Source: Didymella arachidicola
Taxonomy: Eukaryota > Ascomycota > Dothideomycetes > Pleosporales > Didymellaceae
Direction: 5' to 3'
Length of the DNA stretch: 64,000 nucleotides
NCBI GenBank assembly: GCA_016630955.3
Contig: CM049988.1
Span: 62,001-126,000, forward strand
Made by a program: the position numbers and the translations under genes. This document shows, in pieces, positions 33,756 to 46,147 of this stretch. The notes below the pieces were generated by a model that was not told the origin of the DNA, did not search any database, and was given only the letters and a program-made list of their open reading frames with translations. The first letter of the stretch is position 1, and the number at the start of each line of letters is the position of its first letter.

Positions 33756-36062
33756 ACGCCAACCACCACCGGATGGCGCACCCCACCGGAATGGCGCACC
33801 CTGTAGCAAATTTATCTTTACACCTCAATATTTCAGCACCACAACAAGAAATTTAAACGTACAATAGCTTAAATTAATCCTCTATCTCTATTACATCTTG
33901 CTGGCAAGTGCGCTTATTATGCCCTATCCTGCCGCATGTTGTACAGCACCGTTTAACTTTACTACTGCTACCTACCTGCGCACCTTCTCCCTTAGTCTCA
34001 GCCTTAGCGTCTTTCTCCTTTAGTATTTCCTCTGCCTCTGCCTGCGAGAGAGTCCCGCCTTCCTGAATCCGCTTCTTTTTACGCCTCTTACGCTCAGAAG
34101 CAGCCTTGTTTGCCTGCTTAAGCTAGGCTATCCTTGCCTTAAGTAGCGTGTGCGAATAGTCCCTCTTTGCAGACCCCCTTTTAACCTGTAGGACTATCTT
34201 AATAATTAAGTTAGGAGAGGAATTCCTATGTTCTCTTATCCTCTTAATAATAAGAGTTGTTTGGCTATTAATTTCAATCGCGTTGGTTGGTGTTTTAGGT
34301 TGCCAGTTGGTAGGCCTAGGCAGAGGCGGTGTTAGCGTACGAGGCTTAACTTTAAGCCTTGACAGCACCGCCTCTAGGTTAAGTGGGACCAAGCTAGTTG
34401 CTCTAAAGCTTGATAAGATGTTGCTCTTTAAGATTGCCTTATTGTATACTAGTTAAAACGTTGCTAAGAAGGCCTTTTTGTCTACGTGGGTAATGTAACT
34501 GTCTGCTAAGCTTTTAATCTCCTTCTTATACGCCTGCTTTAGCAGGGCAAAGCACCTAACATTAAGTGGCTGCAGGATGTAAGAGGCGTGCGGAGGCATA
34601 CAGAGGGCAATAATCTTGCTTTCCTCGCAGAGATTCTAGAATTCGAGCGACTTGTAACTCTTGTAGCCATTAATAATTAGCAGCTAATAGCTACCTACAG
34701 TAGCAGCCTCTGTGTGCTAGATAAAGTGCTTTAGCCAGGCAAGGCCAAGCTTATTAGTAGTCTAGCTATTCTTGCTAACCCTAATCCTCTAATCTTTTAG
34801 GTTGTTAACGTACTAGGCCTTATTGTGGTGCTTTGCTTTAAGGATAAAGAAGGGTAGTGTTGAAGTCGTACTTTAAGCAAAGCTCGTAAGCACTAATTCT
34901 ATTGGTTCTCAGGGATGAGTACGGTGACAGGAAGCCGAAGGGGTTGGTTGCAATAAGGTGTACAGATACGATCTGTCAGTCTTGAGAGCAGGGTAACGAT
35001 GAGTAGTACAGAGTAGACTGTCTAGCTCGAAGGTTGGGTTTGAGATCCAAAGACAAACTTTAACTTAGGATTGAACACACACTGTAAGAGTTGTGTTCCT
35101 ACTAGAATATATACTTAGTAGGAAAGCTAGAGCATCCCTTAATGCGCCTTGTTCCCTTGTAACTCGGGATGCATTGTCTTCCCGGGATGTGGTGGCATCC
35201 TGTGATTCTTGGGATGACGCTTCTTGGCGGGATGTCGACGCATGTCACGTGACACGTGACACGCTGTCATCCAAGCGCTTGCCCCGCTTCCCATCAGTAC
35301 CTTGTTTCCTTCAGAGATCGTAACAGGTAGGACAGACTAGCCTATCGCGTTAATACAAGCAATCAAAGTTATCTACTCACAATTGCTAGGCTAAAGGCTA
35401 AGTGGTGCACGACGTCTCTTAGACGCAGTTACTACCTTAACTAACCCTCTAACGCCTATCTAGAAGCTAGTCTTGTTAAAGTTGTAGGTATCTTAGTCTA
35501 GGATGCTGTACTTGGCTTTAACATTGCGTATAAGGTTGAACTAGGGACTAATAATTGCTGTATCGCTGCACAGAACTCTCTAGTAATCTCTTAGTCTAGA
35601 AACCTAAGACCTAACCTTAGGTTTCCGCTAGATAAACCTGTAGGTCTAGTTTTCTCTAACCTTGCCCCTATCGCGAGCAGCTAATAGTTAATCAGCCATC
35701 TCTTGCACATAAGTAAGCGTAGGAGCAAATCCTTGCGCGTTAAGCTTTCTTATATGTTAAACAAGCACCTCCTCTTCTTGCTTTGTAAGCTGAGAGCAAT
35801 TAGGGTAGATAACGCGTTAAGAAGCTAGTTTAGCGCGTTGCCTTTAAAGAGTACTTTCAGGCACGTTGTAGACAGCAGCAGCGCGTCGCTAGCTTAGGTT
35901 TGCATTAGAATTAATAGCTCTAATAGCAAGCTTAATTCTATCTTTATAAGAAAGTAATTTAAGATTAATTTGTTGCAACATCGTTGGTAGTAGTTAAAAG
36001 AGGTGTGGTCTTAGCAAGGTGCGCCATTCCGGTGGGGTGCGCTATCCGGTAGTAGTTGGCGT
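33756..36062 (-). mobile_element. decayed pogo element P2, split by an LTR
   Basis: The inverted ends begin ACGCCAACCACCACCGG and hold two CACCGG-ATGGCGCACC-type words. TA flanks both sides (33754-33755, 36063-36064). It is clearly the same family as the copy at 62205. The transposase, read on the minus strand, has many in-frame stops, mostly at positions where the other copy has CAG, CAA or TGG, as expected from RIP. A solo LTR sits inside at 34858-35325. Confidence 0.85.
34858..35325 (-). repeat. solo LTR type B/A (468 bp) with GGTAG duplication
   Basis: A reverse-oriented LTR nearly identical to that at 613-1081. The 5 bp GGTAG lies on both sides (34853-34857 and 35326-35330), so this is a clean insertion followed by LTR-LTR recombination. 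It is free of RIP although the surrounding pogo copy is heavily mutated. Confidence 0.9.
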
Positions 36063-36173
36063 TAAGTAGAATATATTAAAAAGCAGAACACGTAGTTTTA
36101 CTAAAGAAAAAAAAATACCTAGATACTAATTACTCTAGACCTATCCTATAGAATCTTTTAAAAATTAAATATA

Positions 36174-38039
36174 ACGTACCTTACAGGCAAGCCGCCTACA
36201 CAGGCAAGTTGCCTACTTTTACTAAGACCCTACTAAAACACTATTACTACTCTAATACCACTATAACAGCACTAGCCTAACGCGTTAAAAGAGCGTTAGA
36301 TACAGCTTGCGCTTTAGGCTCTTAAACAAGACGCAAAGCTCTCTATGCAACGCGCTGCAGCTATCTACAACGCGCCCCGAACTACTCTACGCGACTAACT
36401 CGCCGGAAGGGCTTCACGCGTTACTACTATAGCTAACTTACAGAGCCTAACAAACAGTAAAGAGCAGGTAATTGTTACGCACATACTTAAGCTAGTTGCC
36501 TAAGGAGAGTCCCCCTAGCTTGCAGCTGTAACTGATATAGCCAATTATCTGCAAAAGGAGCGCAGTCTGGCCCCTGTTGGCTTAAACTAGGCTAGTACGT
36601 TTGTTTTGCGTTAGGAGGAGCTTAAAGTAGTCTTTAATTATAAGTATAACTATAGGTAAGCCCTCTGTAAGGACCTAAAGGTTATACAGGACTAGTTTAG
36701 CCTTATAGCTAACATTAAAGCTAAGTATAGTATCCTAGACAACAACATATACAACTTTAACAAGACAGGCTTTATAATAGGCTAGATAAGCAGCAGGAAA
36801 GTTATAACAGATGCAGGGAAGCTAGGACAAGCAAAGCAGGTCTAGCTAGGCAACTAGGAGTAGGTAATAGTTATCTAGGGCATTAATACTACTAGATAGC
36901 CTATTCCGCCCTACATTATCTTTAAAGCGTGCTACTACTAGTCTAACTAGTATAAAGACAACAACCTGCCCTAAGACTAGGTTATTGCTATCTCTAAGAA
37001 CGGCTAGACTAATAACAAGCTTGGTTTTAACTAGTTAAAGCACTTTAATAGGCATATAAAGGAACATACTGTTAGAGCCTACCGCATGCTTATTATCAAT
37101 AGCTATAAGAGCCACAACTCTGCAGGATTCACGCAATACTGCAAGGATTACAAGATTGTACTTTTATGTATGCCTCCGCACTTATCGCATCTCCTGCAGC
37201 TACTTAATGTAGGTTGTTTTGCCCCTCTAAAGAAGGCGTACAGGGATAAGGTTAATAAGCTTATCTATAACCGGATCACCTACGTTATAAAGCAGGAGTT
37301 CCTGCTATGCTTTAAAGCAGCTTATAAGAAAACTATTACTACTAGCAACATCTAAGGAGGGTTCTAAGGGGCCGGATTAGTCCCTTTAAACCTAAAACAG
37401 GTTATATTAACCCTTAATGTGAAGCTGCGCACTCTGTTACTACTACTCCCTACAAACAATAAGCCCTAGCAGTCGTAAACCCTAAGCAATACCCTAGAAT
37501 TTAAGTTGCAATTAACTCTAATTTAAGACAAGTATAGGAGGGAACAGGGCAGTTCGCCTACCTCTATTCTTAGTGCTTAATCGCACTACGCAAAGGGGGG
37601 AGCTATCCTATTACATAAGCTTGCGCTAGCATAAAAACAGATCTGTAAGCTTAAAGCAGCTACTAAGGCTGCTACACAACGCAAATTGCACAAAAGGAAG
37701 CGAATTTAGGAGGGAGGATCCCTTCTAGTTAAGGAAGGCTAGCGGCTAGCAGCTCTAGCGGAATTTGGGGCGCGTCGTGATAGAAAGAAGACAAAGAAGC
37801 AGGTGCGCGCTAAAGGAGGTAAACTATCCCAACAACGCTGTAGACGGTGCGGAGAGGGCGGATACAATGCGCGAACGTGCAAGAGTTAAGTAGAAGTAGT
37901 CTCTAAGTAATATTACAACCTGTTCTACCTTATACAGGGCTAGAGTGTAGTATTTTATGCTATAATAGGGTAAGGTTTAGTAGGGTCTTAGCAAAAGTAG
38001 GCAACTTGCCTGTGTAGGCGGCTTACCTGTAAGGTACGT
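36174..38039 (+). mobile_element. RIP-mutated pogo relic P3
   Basis: Ends begin ACGTACCTTACAGGCAAGC and carry a doubled GGCAAGYYGCCTACA word. TA lies on both sides. The transposase is a string of stops, but the DDE segment around 37086-37355 is still open (LLCMPPHLSHLLQLLNVGCF). A CCHC remnant lies near 37845-37880. Confidence 0.8.
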
Positions 38040-38043
38040 TATA

Positions 38044-39907
38044 ACGTACTCTATAGGCGAGCTTATTAATAGGTAAGCTAATTACTTTTACTAAGACTAT
38101 ACTAATATACCCTCCCTATACTAATACCTTAATAATAACCTAATAATAATATATTAAAGGAAGCCTAAATATAGCTTACGCTTTAAGCTCTTAAATAAGA
38201 CGCAGATTTCTTCTAGTAATGCGCTGTAGCTATCTATAAGGTACCTTAGAGTACACTAAGTATATAACGCGTAGGATAACCTTTATAAGGTAATACTATA
38301 CCTAACTTATAAGAGTTAGATAATCTAGAGGAATAGGTAATTATTAATTATATACTTAAGCTAGACGCGTAAGGGTTTAGCTCTTAGCTAGTAGATATAG
38401 CTGCTATAGCTAATTCTCTACGCACTAAGCGTAATATAGGCTCTATTAGTATAAACTAGCCTAGTATATTTATAAAGTATTAACTAGAGCTTAAAGTAAA
38501 GTTTAATTATAGGTATAACTATAGAAGAGCCCTCTATAAGAATTCTAGGGTTGTATAGGGCTAGTTTAGCATAGTAGCTAATACTAAAGCTAAGTATAGT
38601 ATCTAGAATAATAATACCTATAACTTTAATAAGATAGGCTTTATAATAGGCTAGATCTCCTAAAAAGTAGTTATTATAGCTTTAGAGAGATAAGAAAGGC
38701 TAAAGGTAGTCTAGCTAGGTAACTAGAAGTAGATAATAGTTATATAGGGTATTAATATAAAAGAATAGGCTATTCCGCCCTTTATTATCTTTAAAGTATA
38801 CTACTACCTTACTAGCTAGTATAAGGAAGAAGACCTACCCTAGGATTAGGTTATTAGAGTCTCTACTAATAGCTAGACTATAAATAAGCTTAGCTTTAAG
38901 TAGTTAAAGCACTTTAATACGTATATAAAGGAGCGTACTATTAGTAGCTACTAACTACTAATTATTAATAGCTATAAGAGCTATAAATTACTCTAATTCT
39001 AGTAATACTATAAGTATAATAAGACTATTACTATATATATACCTCTATACTTATTATACCTCCTATAGCTACTTAATATAGGCTATTTCGCCCCTTTAAA
39101 AACTATATATAGGCGCTAAGCTAAATTACTTATACGTAACTAGATTATCTACCTTACTAAGACTAAGTTCCTACTTTACTTTAAAGCAGCCTATAATATA
39201 GTATTTACTACTAGTAATATCTAGAAAGGGTTCTAAGGTGCTAGATTAGTCCTCTTTAACCTAGAATAGGTTATAATAGCTCTTAATATAAAGCTTTAGA
39301 CTCTATTACTACTACTCTCTACTAATAATATACTCTAGTAGTTCTAAACTCTAAGTAATACCCTAGAATTTAAGTTATAATCTACTATAATTTAAGAGAG
39401 GTATAAGAAGTAGTAGAGTAGCTTACCTAACTCTATGCTTAGCGCGCTTAAGTACTATATAAAAAGGGGAGCTATTTTATTATATAAGCTAGTTTTAGTA
39501 TAATAGGAAATTAAGAAGCTTTAAGTAGCTAATAAAGCTACTACGTAATAAAAATTATATAAAAGAAAGTAGGTCTACAAAGAAAGGACCCTAATAGTAA
39601 AAGATAGGTAGTAACTAGCAGCTCTAAAGGAGTTTAGGGCGCGTAGTAATAGAAAGAAGGTAAAGAAGCAGGTACGCGCTTAAGAGGGTAAGCTAAGCTA
39701 AAGGCGCTATAGAAGGTGCAATTAGACTAGATATAACGCGTAAACATATAAGATTAATATAGAAGAGGTCTCTAAATAATATTTTATACTATACTACACC
39801 TTATAGGGCTAAAGTATAGTATTTTAGGCTAAAATAGGTTAGGTTTTAGTATAGTCTTAGTAAAAGTAATTAGCTTACCTATTAATTAGCTTACCTATAG
39901 GGTATGT
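38044..39907 (+). mobile_element. RIP-mutated pogo relic P4
   Basis: Begins directly after P3, separated only by TATA. The ends show a doubled word (ATAGGCGAGCT / ATAGGTAAGCT) and the same CTTTTACTAAGACT inner sequence as P3. It is more heavily mutated; no open frame survives. Confidence 0.75.
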
Positions 39908-41629
39908 TATATATTATATAGAAATACGTTAAGCCTTATAAGTTACTAAGCTCTAGCTTCTCTAGCTCTAGAGAAATAGAAACGTAGGTCTAGATAATCC
40001 CTAAATTTTATATTCTCTTTAATAGCTAGTTTTCTACTCTAGCTATAGCTTCTAGATTCTAAAGATAGCTTCCTTATATACTTATAGCTCTACTATAAAA
40101 AAATTTAAAATTTACTACCTAGTATTAAAGGAGCTATATAGAAGTATAAATAGAGATTTAACTATTAAAACTATATATTCTACTTACCTATATATTCTGC
40201 TTATATATAAGGTATATTAAGCTAGTTTTAGTATAATAGGAAATTAGTAAGCTTTAAGTAGCTAATAAGGCTATATAAGTTTACTATAGGTAGGTAATTA
40301 GACTTTAGGTAGATAGAATAGCTTTAAGGCTAAATTAGAGTAATATCTAGATATTAAATAAATTCTTAAGGTATAACCCTCTAGATTTAATAGAATTATA
40401 TATAGAGAGAGCCTATATACAGCCTAGCCCTTACTATAGGTATTTCTAAGTTAGGGCTAAGAGGTATTAGAGAGGTATCCTATAATAATAGCCCCTCTTC
40501 TTCTTATACCTTACTCTAAGCTACTTAGAGTTCCTATTCTTATATAAAGTATAGCTACTAGGCTCTAGAAAATCTCTATTCTATAGAAAGAAAAAACCTT
40601 AGCTAGAGAAGCTACTATAACTATTATAGAGGTAGAGTTCTATAACTTATACCTAGAGGCTAGTGCTACTATTAATCTATCTCTAGTTAAGGATAAAAGG
40701 GGCGTAGGTAGTTACTAGTACCTAGCTTTTAGTCCTTAGCTATATACGCGCTTAGAGTTATAGCCTCTTCTATAGAGCCTTAAGCTCCTCTTAGGTTAAC
40801 TTTAAATAGGTAGGCCTACTATTAGCTAGTATATTAGTTAGGCCTTAACCTATTATTTATAAGGTAAATACTATAATATTATTTTACTTATTCTCTAAAC
40901 TTATACCTATAGGTAGTAGAGGTTACTCTAAACTTACACCTATAGGTAGTATAGTAGTACTCTAAACTTATACTCTTTAGTAGTATTATATATATTCTAA
41001 ACCTTACCTATAGGTAGTAGAAGTAGAGGTACTCTAAACTTACACCTATAGGTAGTATTATATATATTCTAAACTTACGCCCTTAGGTATTAGAATTAAA
41101 AGGTGCTTAATATATAAGGTTCTTAAATATAAATACTTATACTCTATCCTAGAGATACCCTATAAGGTTACTAATAGACTTCTATAGTAGGCCTAGTTCC
41201 TATATAAATAGCCTTTAGAATTTATTTCTTTATAGGAGTAGTATTATATATAGTAATTAGATTAATGTATTTTATAAGCAAGTTACCTACCTAAGTAAGT
41301 TGCCTATCTAATGCTACTAATCTGCATATATAGTAACTTTATATAATACTATAATAATTAACTACACTTTATAGAGTATATTAATACTATTTAGATATAT
41401 TACTAGTATCTACGTTCTCTATATCTTTCTTATAGGTATAGGAGTTATGTCTAATCTTACTATAACGCCTATAGTGTTACCTAACACACACCCTCTTTAC
41501 AGGCGTCTTACCCTTACTATAACCTCTACCCTTCTTTTTTATAATTAAGTTAGCTACTTTACTAACTATAAGAGTCTCCTCTACGCGTATATAATATTAC
41601 TTATAGGTCTTATACTTTATAGATGCTTC
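39908..41629. repeat. RIP-type AT-rich block
   Basis: No genes. A pogo-like end motif (doubled AAGTTRCCTACC word) is visible at about 41276-41310. The remainder is unidentifiable TpA-rich sequence plus the tandem array listed separately. Confidence 0.5.
40892..41092. repeat. degenerate tandem repeat
   Basis: Five to six imperfect copies of a ~25-40 bp unit containing CTCTAAACTTACACCTATAG and GGTAGTA. It lies within mutated repeat sequence; origin unknown. Confidence 0.65.
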
Positions 41630-42144
41630 TGTTACGAACTCTTATACCAGCCAATTGCTGACAGGCTGTCAGCGCTCAAGAAAAGGACTCGGGCAGTATG
41701 GTTACGGGGGCTCCCCGTGCGGCACGGTTGTGACGTGGTGTTCCCACGGTCACGTGACCTCGCTCACGCCTTGGCACTCGAGCAAGTGGATCCTCACGTG
41801 CCCAGCTCACGCAGCTCACGTCGAGCAAGTCGAGCAGACGCTCACGAAGCTCACGTCGAGCAAGTCGAGCATAGGATATCTCTTTAGTATATAAGTACGT
41901 AGGAACACAACCCTTATGGTTCGTGTTCAACCTAAGTTATCAAGTTTGTCTTTGGATCTCAAAACCAACCTTCGAGCTAGACAGTCTACTCTGTACTACT
42001 CATCGTTACCCTGCTCTCAAGACTGACAGATCGTATCTGTACACCTTATTGCAACCGACCCCTTCGGCTTCCTGTCACCGTACTCATCCCCGAGAACCAA
42101 TAGAATTAGTGCTTACGAGCTTTGCTTAAAGTACGACTTCAACA
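41630..42144 (+). repeat. solo LTR type C (515 bp) with GCTTC duplication
   Basis: Starts TGTTACGAAC, ends CTTCAACA, flanked by GCTTC on both sides (41625-41629, 42145-42149). The last ~240 bp are shared with the other LTRs. The U3 is different and holds repeated GCTCACG and TCGAGCAAG words plus a GGTCACGTGACC palindrome. Confidence 0.9.
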
Positions 42145-42149
42145 GCTTC

Positions 42150-43128
42150 TATAGTATCTTAAAGGTAGCCTATTTCCTTCTATATTAATACTATATTATA
42201 AGCTATCTACTAAGCACCCTTTACTAACTATATAACCTACTTATCTAAAGAACTTACTAGAGACCCTTAATAAATTTAAATCTACTTTTAAATTAGAGTT
42301 AACTACTTCTCTACTTTATAAGCGTTATATAGTGTCTTTAGCTCCTAGGTAACATTACTAGGTTTTAGTAGAGTTAGCGCGCGTAGGCGCATGTTAAGCT
42401 TTAATATTATAGCCTCTAGGTTATATAGGACTAGCCTAGCACCTCTAAAGCCTACGCGAATATTCTCTACTATAATATTTTCTTAAATGCTGCTTTAAAA
42501 GCTAATAGGAAGGTTTCCTTATTAATATAGTAGATATAACTATATACTAAGGCCGAAACCTTATTACTATATAAGCGCTTTAGTAGTAAGAAGTAGGTAA
42601 TGTTAAGTAGCTACAGCAGGTATAATAAGTATAGTAGTATATAGAGAGTAATTATCTTATTTTCTTTATAAAGATTCTAGAAATCTACTAAATAGTAGCT
42701 CTTATAGCTATTAATAATAAGTAGCCTATAGACTCTAATAGGCTTTATATACATATTAAAGTAGTAGAGCTAGGTAAGTGCTAAATTATTATTAGTCTAG
42801 CTAGTAGGACTAACTTAAACAACCTAGTTCTATAGGAGGTCTTTAGTAAACTAGTTAGAGATAAGAACCTTACCTATAAGAATAAGAAATAGTAGAAATA
42901 CCTTCCCTATTAACCTAATACCTTATACTAATATAGCCTACTTATAATTACTAGGTTAGAGTTTCTTTTACTTTCTAAGCTTCTATTAAAGTTATACTTT
43001 AAGTAAAGCTTCCTACTAATAATTACTAGGTTAGAGTTTCTTCTACTTTCTAGGCTTCTCTAAGCCTATAATAATAAGCTATAATAAAATCTTACCTATT
43101 AGGAAGCTAGACTTATTAAAGTTATATA
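42150..43128 (-). mobile_element. RIP-mutated pogo relic P6, left part
   Basis: Minus-strand pogo relic. Its sequence at the junction with P5 (43128) continues at 52231, so P5 was inserted into it. No open frame remains. Confidence 0.6.
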
Positions 43129-44976
43129 ACGTACCTTACAGGTAAGTAGGCTACCCTGTCTAGTAGGCTACTTTTGCTAAGACTACACTAAAACTCTCTC
43201 CCTATACTAATACCTTAATAATAAGGTTAATTAGACGCGTTAAAAGAAGCTTAGATACAGCTTATACTTTAAGCTATTAAACAGGATGCGAATCTCTCCC
43301 TGTAACGCGTTGCAGCTATCTTTAATATGCCCTGAACTACACTAGCCTAATAACGCGCTAGACAGCCCTTAAGAGTTAATTCTATGCCTAGCCAACGGTA
43401 TCTAGATAAGCACGCAGAGGAGGCGATTGTTAATTATATTCTTTACCTTATATAGCAAGGAGAACCCCCTTGCTTATTAGATGTAGCTAATATAGCTAAT
43501 TTGCTGCAATAAGAGCGTAGAATAGCCCCTGTTAGCTAAAATTAGCCTAGTACGTTTGTAAAGCGTTAACTAAGGCTAAAAGTAAAGTTTAGTTGCAAGT
43601 ATAACTATAAGAGAGCCCTCTACAAAGATCCTAAGATAATATAGGGCTAGTTTAGCCTAGTAGCTAATGTTAAAGCTAAGTATAGCATTATAGACAAAGA
43701 CATGTACAACTTTAACAAGACTAGCTTTGCAATAGGTTAGATTACCCCTAGAGCAGTAGTTGCAGACGTAGAGAACTAAGGATAAGCAAAGCAGATACAG
43801 CTAGGCAATAAGGAGTAGGCTATATTAATCTTAGGCGTAAATGCTGCAGGGTAGGCTATTCTACCCTTTATTATCCTTAAAGCTAAAACCTACACTACTA
43901 ACTAGTCTAAGGACAAAGATCTGCCCTAGGACTAGGTAATTAGGGTCTCTAAGAACAGCTAGACTAACAATAAGCTTAGTCTTAACTAGTTAAAGCACTT
44001 TAACAGGCATACTAAGGAGCGTACCTATAGGACCTACTGTTTGCTACTTATAGACGGCTATAAGAGCTACTAGGCCGCAGCATTCACCTAATACTATAAA
44101 GAGAACAAGATTGTAACTCTTACAATGCCTGCGCACTTATTGCACCTCTTGCAGCCGCTTAATGTAGGTTGTTTTGCCCCTTTAAAGCAGGAGTACAGGC
44201 ATTAGGTTAATAAGCTCTCGCGTAACCGGATTAACTACATAGACAAGCAGTTGTTCCTAGTATACTTAAGAGCAGCATATAACGCGACTATCACCCCTAG
44301 CAATATCTAGGGAGGGTTCCGAGGCGCTAGATTAGTCCCCTTTAACCTAGAACGGGTTATATCAACCCTTAATGTAAGGCTACGGACTCTATTACCCTAA
44401 CTACCTACTAACAACAAGCCCTAGCAGTCCTAAACCCCTAAAAACCTGCTTAAATTTTAGTTGTAATTAACTCTAATTCAAGACAAGTATAAGAGGCAGC
44501 AGGGCAGCTCACCAAATTCAGTGTATAGCGCGCTAGAGCACTATGCAAAGGGGGGAGCAAAGGTAGCGCACTAGCTTGCGTTAATAAGAAAGGAACGTAA
44601 TAAGCTTCGAGAGGCTCTAGCAGCTGCAACAGAGCGCAAATTACATAAAAGGAAGCGCATTTAAACAGGAGGGAGTATAATAGTTAAAGAGGTACAGCGT
44701 TTAACTGCTCTAAAGGAGTTTAGCGTGCGTGGTGATAGTAAGAAGCTAAAGAAGAGGATGCGCGCTAAAGGAGGTGAACTATCCTAACAACGGTGTAGAA
44801 CGTGCGGAGAGATAGGGCACAACGCGCAAACGTGTAAATAACACTTATCTACTATAGACCTTGCTAGGACGTCTTCCTTAGAACCCCTATACGCGAGGTG
44901 CTATTACTATACTATAATTTAATGTAAAGTTTAGTGTAGTCTTAGCAAAAGTAGCCTACTAGACAGGGTAGCCTAC
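43129..44976 (+). mobile_element. RIP-mutated pogo relic P5, left part
   Basis: Begins ACGTACCTTACAGGTAAGTA with a doubled word and CTTTTGCTAAGACT. The transposase track is recognisable but full of stops, ending in a CCHC remnant near 44800-44835. The right inverted repeat is cut after CCTAC at 44976 by the gypsy element and resumes at 52207-52228. Confidence 0.8.
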
Positions 44977-45484
44977 TGTTGAAGTCGTACTTTAAGCAAA
45001 GCTCGTAAGCACTAATTCTATTGGTTCTCGGGGATGAGTACGGTGACAGGAAGCCGAAGGGGTTGGTTGCAATAAGGTGTACAGATACGATCTGTCAGTC
45101 TTGAGAGCAGGGTAACGATGAGTAGTACAGAGTAGACTGTCTAGCTCGAAGGTTGGGTTTGAGATCCAAAGACAAACTTTAACTTAGGATTGAACACGAA
45201 CTGTAAGAGTTGTGTTCCTACGTACTATATACATACAGGTGTTCCATTCTTGTTCCATTGTTCCATAGTTGTTCCAACCTGGTACTCCCTGGAACATCGT
45301 GGGATTCTTGGAACATCACGTGACTTGTTCCATGGTGGCGTTCCGCCAAGACTTTGGAACATGAGGGGTTACGTCGTCATTGGTTCCGGGTGCTGACCTT
45401 CTTGAAGGCCTGCGGGTTGTCCCCGAGTGTCATCAATCCTTCCTTCTCTTATCTTCTGCCTTGCCCCGTCTCAGGTTCGTAACA
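44977..45484 (-). repeat. 3' LTR of the gypsy element
   Basis: 508 bp, TGTTG...GTAACA on the plus strand. The U3 part (about 45236-45480 in this orientation) holds at least eight GTTCCA/TGGAAC words. It lies immediately upstream of the antisense gene starting at 45527. Confidence 0.95.
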
Positions 45485-45500
45485 CTATCCCCCCTCTTCA
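45485..45500 (-). other. polypurine tract
   Basis: In element sense the bases immediately before the 3' LTR are an uninterrupted purine-rich run with six G, the usual primer for plus-strand DNA synthesis. Confidence 0.7.
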
Positions 45501-45526
45501 ATCTTCATGTCCTCATGAACTGACTC

Positions 45527-46081
45527 ATGGTTTCCAGAAGCACTGTATACCGTCACTCCGTCGGTGACCGCATTAACCGCACTGGACAGCTCGCAATGGT
45601 GTCTTGTCAATACTGCGCCAGAAAAGGTCTTGAGTGTAGGATGTCGTCGTTGAAGAAGGAATGTGGGAATTGTTATCGCGCAGGGGCCCAGAAGTGTATT
45701 CCGGTGGAGGTTCCGGTTCCGAATTTCGAACGAATCGATCGAGAAATGAATCGTCTGGAGCAACAAGAGGCCGAAGCGGACGAAGCGGAGTCTGCTGCTC
45801 TTCAGACTATTCTGGCCGCGCGTGCGAAAAAAGATCGTATTCGAAAACAAAGGAAAATGCTGCAGCGTCGTGAGCAACAGTGGGTAGATGAGGCTGGTCG
45901 ATACGTTGAGGATATCGAAGCTCTTGAAGCCGTTGAGGGTATTAATCGGGAGGTTGCGCAGCTGGAGGCAGGTCTGATGCCTGGTTCCCTGGCTCTTGAC
46001 TGGAGCGCTTTTATGCCGTCTGTGTTGGAGGGCGATCCAGGCTTCCTTGCTGATGGAGCCGAGGTTACCGGTAATTCGTAA
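45527..46081 (+). CDS. antisense ORF with Zn2Cys6-like cysteine cluster
   Basis: 184 aa, opposite to gag-pol, located between the end of pol and the 3' LTR. The N-terminal cysteines have spacing C-x2-C-x6-C-x8-C-x2-C-x7-C (first CQYC, last AQKC), which fits the fungal Zn(II)2Cys6 binuclear-cluster rule. A long Glu/Arg/Gln-rich stretch (about residues 60-145) is probably coiled coil, followed by an acidic, Leu/Phe-containing tail. An internal Met just before the cysteines (45596) could be the true start. Its promoter would be the U3 of the adjacent LTR. A DNA-binding or nucleic-acid-binding regulator is inferred; no function is shown. Confidence 0.8.
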   Translation: MVSRSTVYRHSVGDRINRTGQLAMVSCQYCARKGLECRMSSLKKECGNCYRAGAQKCIPVEVPVPNFERIDREMNRLEQQEAEADEAESAALQTILAARAKKDRIRKQRKMLQRREQQWVDEAGRYVEDIEALEAVEGINREVAQLEAGLMPGSLALDWSAFMPSVLEGDPGFLADGAEVTGNS

Positions 46082-46147
46082 AAGGTATGTTTATATTTTA
46101 TAATTTTCGTGTGTTTTTCTGCGTTGGGTTTGAATCCTGACAGGTTC

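Noticed and set aside
40892..41092. CRISPR-like array.
   Set aside because: Eukaryotic AT-rich DNA with degenerate, unevenly spaced repeats and no unique spacers; a decayed tandem repeat explains it.
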